From NCBI RefSeq assembly GCF_004777465.1, contig NZ_CP038462.1, positions 1,302,001-1,366,000 on the forward strand: a stretch of DNA of 64,000 bases. Reading direction: 5' to 3'. The notes under the pieces are model-generated. The model was not told where the DNA came from, searched no databases, and saw only the letters and a program-made list of their open reading frames with translations. Shown piece by piece: positions 56,690 through 64,000 of the stretch. The stretch comes from Nocardioides daphniae. GTDB lineage: Bacteria > Actinomycetota > Actinomycetes > Propionibacteriales > Nocardioidaceae. The position numbers and the translations under genes are program-made. Positions within the stretch are counted from its first letter, which is position 1. Each line of letters begins with the position of its first letter.

Positions 56690-58318
56690 TCACGCGCCCC
56701 GAGACGGGGGACGGATCGATGCGGTGGACGGACGGTGGGTCCCCTGCGCGGGGACGGAACGGGTGGTCGAGGGGTCGCCCGGCCCGGGGAGGTGGCCGAC
56801 GCGCACGCTGACCGTGGTGCCTCGCGAAGGGCTCGAGCGGACCTCGAGGACGCCTCCGATCAAGGCGGCGCGCTCCCGCATGATCGAGAGGCCGTGGGAG
56901 TCGCGGCGACCGGCCTGCAGCCCGAGGCCGTCGTCGGAGACGACGATCTCAGCGTACGGCGCCTCGACGCGGCAGGTGACGTCGATGAGCGTGGCCCTCG
57001 AGTGCTTGACGGCGTTGTTCATCGCCTCCTGGGCGATGCGCAGCAGCTCGGCCTCGACCTCGTGGCGCAGCCGGGCGGTGCGCTCGTCGACGGTCACCTT
57101 GATGGGTGTGCCGGAGACGTCGCTGAGGTGGCGTGCCAGGGTGGCGATCGCGGCGCCCAGGCTCTCGCTCGATCCTGCCTGGGTACGCAGCGTCATCACC
57201 GACTTGCGCACCTCCGCGACGACCCGCGAGATCATGTCGCGCAGCTGGACCAGGGCCTGTTCCTGCTGCGGGGTCGCCGTCGAGACCAAGGCGTCCACGA
57301 CGTAGCCCATCGAGGCGATGTCCTGGGCCACTCCGTCGTGCATCTCCCGGGCGAAGCGCCGGCGCTCCTCCGACATGGCGGCGTCGCGGAAGGAGGCGAA
57401 GAGCTGGGCGGTGTCGAGCTGCAGGGCCGCGGGCCCCAGGTCGGTGGCCAGCCGGTCGAGCTCCTCGACGAGCTGGTCGGGCACGACGGGCAGCCCCGGG
57501 GCCAGGCGCCCGCTGACCACGGCGACCGGGGTCCCCGAGGTGACCACCGGGAAGGCGAACTCGTGGTCCACGACCCGTGCGCGGGAGTCGCGCCAGACGT
57601 CCTCGGCGAGGTCGCTCTCACCCGGCCCGACCGAGGGGTCGACGACGCGGCTGACCAGCGGCAGCAGGACGCCGTCGCGGTGGACGTGCAGGACCACGGA
57701 GGCGAGGGGCAGTTCGGCGGCGATCCGGTCGAGCAGGGCGCCACCCATGGTCGTCGGGTCGAGCCCACCGTCCAGCTGGCCGGAGAGGTCGTTGAGCTCG
57801 CTGATCAGGGCGCGGGCCTCCTGGTAGGCGGCGCTGCCGTCGTCGGGCACGGGGGAGAAGACGAAGAAGCTCGCCACCAGCCCCAGGCCCAGGCCGGTGA
57901 CCAGCCAGGTGAAGAGGTCGGCCACCTCGGTCGGGTCGGGCACGGAGTCACGCAGCGCCACGAGCGAGCCCAGCAGGATGATCTGCACGGCCAACGTCTC
58001 GACGACCCCGCGGATGCCACGCAGCAGGCCGTGCACGAAGGGCGGCACCGCCAGGCTGGCCAGCAGGGTCGGTGCGATGTCGAGGTACAGCCCCGCGACC
58101 GCGGCGACGAGCGCCGACTCGACGATCGAGTAGAGGAACGGCGGAGCGGGGCTCCGCATCGCCCACGAGGTGGTGACCCAGATGGTGGCCAGCGCCAGCA
58201 GCCCGGACACGGCTTCGCCGTCGCGGCTCCAGACGACGGCGGCCGCGACGGCGAGCAGGACGAAGGCACGGGAGCCTTCGATGAGCCCCGTGTGCTGCAG
58301 GTCAGGCCTGCGCGACAT
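56690..58318 (-). CDS. HisKA_3-type sensor histidine kinase of the tad operon
   Basis: 542 residues. Five or six N-terminal membrane helices, then a GAF-like region (about 190-320), the phosphorylation motif RRRFAREMHDGVAQDIASMG and an ATPase domain (AQEAMNNAVKHSRA, VSDDGLGLQAGRRDSHGLSI). This class pairs with NarL-type regulators, which fits the next gene. ATG 58318 shares a base with the tadC stop, and the end lies next to the regulator start. The signal is unknown, perhaps membrane or surface state. Confidence 0.92.
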   Translation of the reverse strand: MSRRPDLQHTGLIEGSRAFVLLAVAAAVVWSRDGEAVSGLLALATIWVTTSWAMRSPAPPFLYSIVESALVAAVAGLYLDIAPTLLASLAVPPFVHGLLRGIRGVVETLAVQIILLGSLVALRDSVPDPTEVADLFTWLVTGLGLGLVASFFVFSPVPDDGSAAYQEARALISELNDLSGQLDGGLDPTTMGGALLDRIAAELPLASVVLHVHRDGVLLPLVSRVVDPSVGPGESDLAEDVWRDSRARVVDHEFAFPVVTSGTPVAVVSGRLAPGLPVVPDQLVEELDRLATDLGPAALQLDTAQLFASFRDAAMSEERRRFAREMHDGVAQDIASMGYVVDALVSTATPQQEQALVQLRDMISRVVAEVRKSVMTLRTQAGSSESLGAAIATLARHLSDVSGTPIKVTVDERTARLRHEVEAELLRIAQEAMNNAVKHSRATLIDVTCRVEAPYAEIVVSDDGLGLQAGRRDSHGLSIMRERAALIGGVLEVRSSPSRGTTVSVRVGHLPGPGDPSTTRSVPAQGTHRPSTASIRPPSRGA

Positions 58319-59243
58319 CAGCCGAACGACGACATGATCGACAGCGCGGCGGGCCGAGGACGATGATGAAGAGGGTCGGAAGGATGCAGAAGATCAGCGG
58401 GACGGTCATCTTCACCGGCACCTGCTGGGCCTTCTCCTCCGCCTTCTGGCGACGCTTGGTGCGCATCTCCGAGGACTGCACGCGCAGCACCTGGGCGATC
58501 GGGATGCCGAAGGCGTCGGCCTGGACCATGGCGCTCACGAAGGAGCGCAGGTCGTCCAGGTTGGTGCGGTCGGCCAGCGCGCGCAGGGCGGAGGCGCGAC
58601 CGTTGCCGATCTGCATCTCCTGCAGCACCCGGGAGAACTCCGCGGCCAGCGGGCCGCTGGTGTTGCGCGCCACCTGCTGGACGGCCGCGTCGAAGGCGAG
58701 GCCCGACTCGACCGAGATGGTGAGCAGGTCGATCGCGTCGGGGAGCTCCTTGGCGAGCTCGGCCTGACGGTCGTACGCCTTCTGGTACAGGTACATGTTC
58801 GGGCCCATGTAGCCGACCAGCGCGCCGGCGGCGACGAACATCAGCCGCGTCAGCAGGGCGAAGTCCAGCATGAAGGAGAAGAGCAGGAAGCCGACCAGGC
58901 CGCCGACGGCACCGATGACCTTCATCGACACGACCCGGTCGACGGACCACCCGGGCGGGTTTCCGGCTAGCTCGAGCTTGCGGTAGATCCGCTCGGAGTT
59001 GTCGGCCCCCGACAGCCGGCGGCCGATGGCCAGGGCGCGCTCCTGGAAGGGCTCCAGGACGCGCTCGCTGAACGGGCGCTGGAGCTCGGCGGTGAGCTCC
59101 GGGGTGGCCGTGTGGCCCATCGCCTCGAGCGCGGCGATGGAGCGCCCCACGCCACCGGTCTGCTTGACCTCGGCCTTGGGAAAGGCCATGAAGACCAGCG
59201 TCACCGAGGCGACGATGAAGAGGAATCCCAGAAGGAGCACCAT
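58318..59243 (-). CDS. tadC: Tad pilus inner-membrane platform protein TadC (frameshift near 58350)
   Basis: About 308 residues with a type II secretion F domain (LAKELPDAIDLLTISVESGL, FVSAMVQADAFGIPIAQVLR) and three or four membrane helices. Near 58345-58355 GGCCCGGCC reads GGCCCGCC, which would change the tail; the corrected end is VLGPAALSIMSSFG, typical of TadC. With TadB it forms the assembly platform. ATG 59243 follows tadB by 2 bases. Confidence 0.9.
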
Positions 59244-59245
59244 GG

Positions 59246-60346
59246 TCAGACCTCCACCTTGATCAGTCGGCTCATCCAGAAGGCACCGACGCCGAGCATC
59301 ACGGCGGCTCCGCCGAGCATGGCCCAGCCGATCGGGCTCTCGAACATGGGGTTGATGTAGCCCGGCTGCGTCAGGAACAGGTACAGGCCGAAGAGCGGCG
59401 GAAGGCCACCGAGGACGTACGCGGAGATCTTGCCCTCCGCGGCGAGCGCGTCGACCTGCCGACGCATGTACTCGCGCTCACGGATCGTGCCGGCGACGGT
59501 GTCCAGCAGCTCGGCGAGGTTTCCACCGACCTGGCGCTGGATCTTGATCGCCATGACGATCCAGGCGAAGTCCTTGCTCTCGAAGCGCTCGGTGATGCCC
59601 TCCATGGCGTCCTCGAGCGGCACGCCCAGGCGGGTCTCGACCAGCACGCGCTTGAACTCACCGGCGATGGGCTCGCTGCCCTCGCGGACGATGGTGTCGA
59701 TCGACTGGGCGAGCGAGAGCCCGGCCGAGAGCGAGCCCGACATCAGCTGCAGGGTGTCCGGCAGCAGGGCGTTGAACTTCTTCACCCGGCGGCTCTTCTG
59801 GAAGCCCAGGTAGAGCCACGGGCCGAAGACGCCGAGGGCCACGAACATCAGGCCCACGAAGATGCTGCCGCCACCCATCAGGAGGCCGGCGAGGCCGGCC
59901 GCGATCACGATGCCGATGTGCAGCAGGAGCCACTCGGAGGTGTTCAGGCCGCTGCCGGCCGCGTCGAGGCGGCTCGCGATCCGGGCCTCCAGCGAGGTGT
60001 TGCGCTTGAGCACCGACTCCGCTGCGCCCTTGAACTGGGCGAGCTGGTCGGGCTGCGGTGCCCGGTGGTTGCCCTGACCCTCGGGGGCGCCGCCACCGGC
60101 TGCGTACAGCGTGACGCGCTCCTCGAGCGTGAGCTCGGCCTGCTTCGGCTTCAGGAAGAGGCCGAGCACCAGGAGCAGCGCGGCGAGGGCGACGAGGCCC
60201 ATCGCGGCGTACTTGCCCCACTCGGGGAGGTAGAGGTTGTCCGGGACGCTCGGCACCGTCTCGGCCGCCGAGGCGCCCGAGGCGGTGAGGAGCACGGCTC
60301 CAGTGGCGAGGGCGGAGACCGCCCCCACGATGAGGAGGCGTCGCAT
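59246..60346 (-). CDS. tadB: Tad pilus inner-membrane platform protein TadB
   Basis: 366 residues. An N-terminal signal-like helix (LLIVGAVSALATGAVLLTASG) is followed by a membrane segment, a hydrophilic stretch and the T2SSF domain (LLPDTLQLMSGSLSAGLSLA, FAWIVMAIKIQRQVGGNLAE, EREYMRRQVDALAAEGKIS). The start overlaps the cpaF stop by one base. Pairs with TadC. Confidence 0.92.
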   Translation of the reverse strand: MRRLLIVGAVSALATGAVLLTASGASAAETVPSVPDNLYLPEWGKYAAMGLVALAALLLVLGLFLKPKQAELTLEERVTLYAAGGGAPEGQGNHRAPQPDQLAQFKGAAESVLKRNTSLEARIASRLDAAGSGLNTSEWLLLHIGIVIAAGLAGLLMGGGSIFVGLMFVALGVFGPWLYLGFQKSRRVKKFNALLPDTLQLMSGSLSAGLSLAQSIDTIVREGSEPIAGEFKRVLVETRLGVPLEDAMEGITERFESKDFAWIVMAIKIQRQVGGNLAELLDTVAGTIREREYMRRQVDALAAEGKISAYVLGGLPPLFGLYLFLTQPGYINPMFESPIGWAMLGGAAVMLGVGAFWMSRLIKVEV

Positions 60347-61920
60347 CAGAACCCTCCTGCCGTGAAGATCCGCGGGTCGACGGTGACGTTGTTGTAGGCC
60401 ATCTTCTCGAGGAACTTGGGCCGCAGGCCGGTCGACTTGAGGCCACCCAGCGTCTTGCCGTCGGCGTCGAAGCCGGCCGAGTGGTCGTAGACGAAGACGT
60501 CCTGGAGGGTGATGATGTCGCCCTCCATGCGCTCCACCTCGGTGACGTGGGTGATGTGGCGTGAGCCGTCCTTGAAGCGGGCCTGGTGCACGATCAGGTC
60601 GACCGCGGAGGCGACCTGCTCACGGATGGCCTTGATCGGGAGGTCCATGCCCGCCATCAGCACCATGGTCTCCATGCGCGACAGGGTGTCTCGCGGACCG
60701 TTGGAGTGCAGCGAGCAGATGGACCCGTCGTGACCGGTGTTCATGGCCTGGAGCATGTCGAGCGCGCTGGCGTCACGGACCTCACCGACGATGATGCGGT
60801 CAGGGCGCATGCGCAGGGAGTTCTTCACCAGGTCGCGGATCGTGACCGCACCCTTGCCCTCGATGTTGGAGGGGCGCGACTCCAGGCGTACGACGTGCTC
60901 CTGCTTGAGCTGGAGCTCGGCGGCGTCCTCGATGGTGACGATGCGCTCGTCGGCCGGGATGAAGGACGAGAGCACGTTCAGCGTGGTCGTCTTTCCGGCA
61001 CCGGTCGACCCGGAGACGATGATGTTGAGGCGACCCCGGACGCAGGCGTCCAGGAAGGCCTTGGTCTTCTCGGTGAAGGAGCCGAAGCGCACCAGGTCGT
61101 CGGCGGTCAGCGGGTCGGCCGCGAACTTGCGGATGGTGAGGCACGAGCCGTCGATCGCCAGCGGCGGGACGACCGCGTTGACACGTGAGCCGTCGGGGAG
61201 GCGGGCGTCGACCATCGGGCTGGACTCGTCGACGCGTCGACCGACGCGGCTGACGATCTTGTCGATGGTGCGACGCAGGTGTGCCTCGTCCTGGAAGATC
61301 GCGTCGGCCTGGACCAGACGGCCCTTCTTCTCCAGCCAGATGTTGTGCGAGCCGTTGACCATGACCTCGGAGACGTCGGGGTCGCGCAGGTAGGGCTCGA
61401 TCGGCCCGTAGCCGAGGATGTCGTCGGTGATCTCGCTGGTGACCTGCTGGCGGTCGCTGGCGCTGATCGGACGGTCCTGCTTGGCGAGCACGTCGGCCAG
61501 TGCCGCGCGCACCTTCTGGTCGAGCTCGCTCTGCTCCAGGTTGGAGTCGTAGAGCTGGGGACCCAGCTGGCGCAGCAGCTCGGCGTGCACGGAGGCCTTG
61601 AGCTCCTCGATGCGGTCGGCGCCCTTCGCCGGCAGCGCGCGCTTGCCGCCTGACTCGGTGCTGGCGGGCCCGCGCCGGTCCTGCAGCGGCGAGCTCGAGG
61701 CCTTGGCCGGTGCTGCCTTGGCGGCGGGCGCCTTCGGCGCGGCCGGTGCAGCGACCGGGGGGAGCGGCGGGAGCGTCATGTCGCCCATGGGCGGGGCGCC
61801 CGCAGCAGGTGCGGGAGCGGCCGGGGCGGCAGGGGCAGCGGGGGCGGCCGGAGCCGCGGCCGCAGCGGCTGCCGCCTCGGCCTGACGGCGGGCGGCGAGA
61901 CGCTCGGAGAGGTTGCTCAT
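60346..61920 (-). CDS. cpaF: Tad pilus assembly ATPase CpaF/TadA
   Basis: 524 residues. A low-complexity Ala/Pro N-terminus (about 1-75) precedes the secretion ATPase. Walker A is VSGSTGAGKTTTLNVL, followed by IVTIEDAAELQLKQ, VRLESRPSNIEGKGAVTIRD and LRMRPDRIIVGEVRDASALD (Walker B region) and the histidine box HDGSICSLHSNGPRDTLSRM. It powers pilus assembly from the cytoplasm. Start 4 bases after the cpaE stop. Confidence 0.95.
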   Translation of the reverse strand: MSNLSERLAARRQAEAAAAAAAAPAAPAAPAAPAAPAPAAGAPPMGDMTLPPLPPVAAPAAPKAPAAKAAPAKASSSPLQDRRGPASTESGGKRALPAKGADRIEELKASVHAELLRQLGPQLYDSNLEQSELDQKVRAALADVLAKQDRPISASDRQQVTSEITDDILGYGPIEPYLRDPDVSEVMVNGSHNIWLEKKGRLVQADAIFQDEAHLRRTIDKIVSRVGRRVDESSPMVDARLPDGSRVNAVVPPLAIDGSCLTIRKFAADPLTADDLVRFGSFTEKTKAFLDACVRGRLNIIVSGSTGAGKTTTLNVLSSFIPADERIVTIEDAAELQLKQEHVVRLESRPSNIEGKGAVTIRDLVKNSLRMRPDRIIVGEVRDASALDMLQAMNTGHDGSICSLHSNGPRDTLSRMETMVLMAGMDLPIKAIREQVASAVDLIVHQARFKDGSRHITHVTEVERMEGDIITLQDVFVYDHSAGFDADGKTLGGLKSTGLRPKFLEKMAYNNVTVDPRIFTAGGF

Positions 61921-61924
61921 CGAT

Positions 61925-63154
61925 TCATCTCCTGCTGATGCGGAAGCGCTTCGGGCTGTCCTCGCGCTTGTCGGAGGAGGCCTGGGCGGGGGCGGACGAG
62001 GAGTGCGTCCTCGGCGACGGGGGAGTGGCTGCGGAGTCGGTCGCGATGCCCATCAGGCGGTCGGCCAGTGAGCGGACGGCCTTGGACGACGGGTGCGACG
62101 GCGCCGAGAGCATGAGCGGACGTCCCGCGTTGGTGGCCTTGGCGATGTCCAACGAAGTGGCCACCTGCACGGCGACGTCCATGCCGAGGATGCCCTCGAC
62201 CTTGTCCGCGCTGATGCCGACCTGCTCGTCGGCGCGGTTGAGCAGCAGGTGGCGGTGGCCCTCGGCCACGCCCAGGACGTCGAGGGTCTCGAGTGCGACC
62301 TTGACGTTCTTCAGGGTCGGCACGTCGAGCGTGGCGACGACGATGCACTCGTCGGTCTCGTCCAGCGCGGTCAGCGTCTGCTCGTCGAAGGCCGGTGCGG
62401 TGTCCAGGACGATGTAGTCGAACTGCTCGCGCAGCGTCTGGAGCAGTCGCGCGACCAGCACGCCGCTGACCCGCTCCCGGGCGTCGGGGGCGCTGGGGGC
62501 CGCCAGGATCATCAGGCCGCTCTCGTGCGGGGTCATGAGCTGGGAGATGAACTGCTCGTCCATGTAGCTCTCGCCGCCGATGGCGTGCTCGATCGAGTGC
62601 GTCGGGAAGAGCTGCAGCGTGATGGCGATGTCGCCGAACGCCAGGTCGAGGTCGACGACGCAGACCTTGTTCTCGCCGCCACGCATCAGCGCGATGCCCA
62701 GGTTGACCGACATGGTCGTCTTGCCGACCCCACCCTTGGGGGAGAAGATCGTGACGACCCGGCCACCCTCGTGGTTGCGACCGGAGGCCTGGTTGCCGCG
62801 CAGGGCCACCGCCAGGGCGTGGGCACGCTGGATGGCACCGCCGACCTGGGCCAGGTCCTGGGCGGCGACGACCTCGCGGACGCCGGCGTGCATCGCCTGG
62901 GTGAGCACGGTGGTGTCGACCTCGTGGCGCAGGAGCACCACCGTGGTGGTCGGCATCGTCGTGCGCATGCGCTCGGCGAGCGCCACCGCGTCGGGGACGC
63001 CGACGCTCGGGCCGATGAGGACCGCGTACTCGTCAGGGTGGGCGTTGAGCCAGCCGAAGAGGCGCTCCGCCGAGTCCACGACCTGGCTCCCCTGGGGGAG
63101 CACGGTCAGGACCTGGGCTGCGGTCTGCGGGTCCGCTCCGAGAAGAATGGGCAT
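61925..63154 (-). CDS. cpaE: Tad pilus localisation protein CpaE/TadZ
   Basis: 409 residues: an N-terminal receiver-like domain lacking a clear phospho-Asp (PILLGADPQTAAQVLTVLPQ), then a ParA/MinD-type ATPase with the deviant Walker motif FSPKGGVGKTTMSVNLGIAL, KVCVVDLDLAFGDIAITLQL and IVLDTAPAFDEQTL. TadZ proteins place the Tad machinery in the cell. ATG 63154 follows GAGGA. The C-terminus is a disordered Ser/Pro/Arg tail. Confidence 0.93.
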   Translation of the reverse strand: MPILLGADPQTAAQVLTVLPQGSQVVDSAERLFGWLNAHPDEYAVLIGPSVGVPDAVALAERMRTTMPTTTVVLLRHEVDTTVLTQAMHAGVREVVAAQDLAQVGGAIQRAHALAVALRGNQASGRNHEGGRVVTIFSPKGGVGKTTMSVNLGIALMRGGENKVCVVDLDLAFGDIAITLQLFPTHSIEHAIGGESYMDEQFISQLMTPHESGLMILAAPSAPDARERVSGVLVARLLQTLREQFDYIVLDTAPAFDEQTLTALDETDECIVVATLDVPTLKNVKVALETLDVLGVAEGHRHLLLNRADEQVGISADKVEGILGMDVAVQVATSLDIAKATNAGRPLMLSAPSHPSSKAVRSLADRLMGIATDSAATPPSPRTHSSSAPAQASSDKREDSPKRFRISRR

Positions 63155-63164
63155 GGTGTCGTCC

Positions 63165-63910
63165 TCAGTCGAAGAGGTTCTTGGCGGTGACGCCGTTGCT
63201 CTTCTGGACCTTGCTGTCCTCGGACAGCAGGCCGAAGGAGAGCTCGCCGTTGGCGGCTGCGTACTTGAGCCGCTCGGCCTGGTCCTGGTCAACGGCCAGG
63301 GTCAGCAGGGTGCGGGGCAGCTGCTCGGTGGTCTCCGTGCCGTCCGCCTCCGTGGAGGTCTGGGCGATCAGGGTGGTCGAGCCGGCCGCGAGGACCGTCA
63401 CCTTGGGCAGCAGCAGGCGGGTGAACGGGATGGCCTCCGCGTCGGGGTCCTCCAGCAGGGCGGCGGCGGTCACCCAGATGGCGACCTCCGAGCCGGCCTG
63501 GACGAAGCCGGCGACGCGGGCGGTGTCGCTGAGCTCGACCGAGACCGCGACCTGGCCCTTGGGGATCGGGAGGCGCGAGGCCTCGGCGACGCCACCGAAC
63601 TTCTCCGGGACGATCTGCTCGCCCGGTAGATGTTGGTGTTGGCGGCCAGGCCCTTGAGGGAGTCGACGGTGGCCACGGCGGTGGGCAGGAGCACGTTGCG
63701 CGGGATGCGCGTGCGCTGCAGCTTGCCGGCCTCGGCGGCCTGGGAGATGTCCTCGCCCGTCAGGATCGGCTGGACGGCGGTCAGGACCTCGACCGTCTCG
63801 TACTGGCCGGCAGCGCGCTTGTCAGCGCCCTGCACGTAGACGAACACGAAGGCCGCGCCGATCGCGGCCACGACGACGGCCACGACGAGAAGGAGCTTGC
63901 GTCGATCCAT
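63165..63910 (-). CDS. cpaB: Flp pilus assembly protein CpaB/RcpC (frameshift near 63628)
   Basis: About 248 residues. MDRRKLLLVVAVVVAAIGAA is the membrane anchor, followed by an SAF domain (YETVEVLTAVQPILTGEDIS, IPRNVLLPTAVATVDSLKG). At about 63626-63630 GGGG reads GGG, and the frame resumes with GEQIVPEKFGGVAEASRLPI and ends NGVTAKNLFD. ATG 63910 is used because the charged MDRRK start is normal for CpaB. First tad gene seen; it precedes cpaE by 10 bases. Confidence 0.9.
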
Positions 63911-63942
63911 GAGTTCTTTGACCCTCTCGGTCCAAGGCAGGC

Positions 63943-63959
63943 CGATCCACCGTGGATCG
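63943..63959. repeat. Inverted repeat upstream of cpaB
   Basis: CGATCCAC-C-GTGGATCG, a perfect 8+8 palindrome 33 bases before the cpaB ATG on its minus-strand side. It could be an operator for the tad operon or a hairpin in its leader. Nothing else is supportable in the 90 bases up to the window end. Confidence 0.45.
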
Positions 63960-64000
63960 AGCGCCGGTTCTACATCAGCCGCCACCTTGCCGAATGCGTG

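Overview
The window is high-GC actinobacterial DNA, most probably from a Nocardioides-like member of the Propionibacteriales (inference). Support comes from conserved actinobacterial neighbourhoods (rpsO-pnp-M16 peptidase-dapB; erpA-adoK-ctaCDF; ctaE-qcrCAB-trpD with a DEDD/GIY-YIG gene), actinobacterial families (CtaF, PspAA, PspAB, DUF3043, the tuberculosis-type adenosine kinase), frequent GTG starts and many apparently leaderless genes. No rRNA, tRNA, CRISPR array, insertion sequence or phage gene was found. The largest gene-free gap is about 270 bases (the pnp leader).

Layout. 1-6.7 kb: partial DeoR repressor divergent from ptsI, then rpsO, pnp and an M16 peptidase. 6.8-8.5 kb: an opposite-strand block (DUF3307-like membrane protein, SatD-family protein, small methyltransferase) that splits the peptidase from dapB. 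9.4-11.9 kb: azlCD exporter, small membrane protein, GNAT, DUF3043. 12.0-15.7 kb: envelope-stress locus pspA-pspAA-htpX-pspAB-sensor kinase. 15.7-22.2 kb: nadA, acetyltransferase, glycerate kinase, erpA, adoK, TusA/cysteine desulfurase pair. 22.3-31.2 kb: aa3 oxidase (ctaC, D, F, E) and bc1 complex (qcrCAB) with an LLM oxidoreductase and a TPR protein between. 31.4-33.5 kb: receiver-domain protein, trpD, YgjV/GNAT fusion. 33.6-45.9 kb: three LTA-synthase-like paralogues around a giant secreted fibronectin-type protein, an Lrp effector domain and a GT-C membrane protein. 45.9-55.3 kb: DEDD exonuclease/GIY-YIG protein, an overlapping surface-glycan operon (GT2, GT-C, methyltransferase, flippase), NlpC/P60 hydrolase and Ste24-like protease. 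55.3-64 kb: Tad pilus operon on the minus strand (cpaB, cpaE, cpaF, tadB, tadC, sensor kinase, response regulator, two Flp pilins), running off the right edge upstream of cpaB.

A dominant feature is about thirty single- or double-base frameshifts that break genes expected to be essential (dapB, nadA, ctaC, ctaD, pspA). Most fall in short G or C runs and the reading frame resumes with good family similarity, so they look like uncorrected sequencing indels, not pseudogenes. I report each such gene as one feature spanning both frames.

The most interesting biology is the SatD/DUF3307-like pair, whose SatD protein carries class III cyclase-like motifs and an AT-rich palindromic operator; the kinase translationally coupled to the psp genes; the three LTA-synthase paralogues; and the two-component system built into the tad operon next to two unlike pilins.
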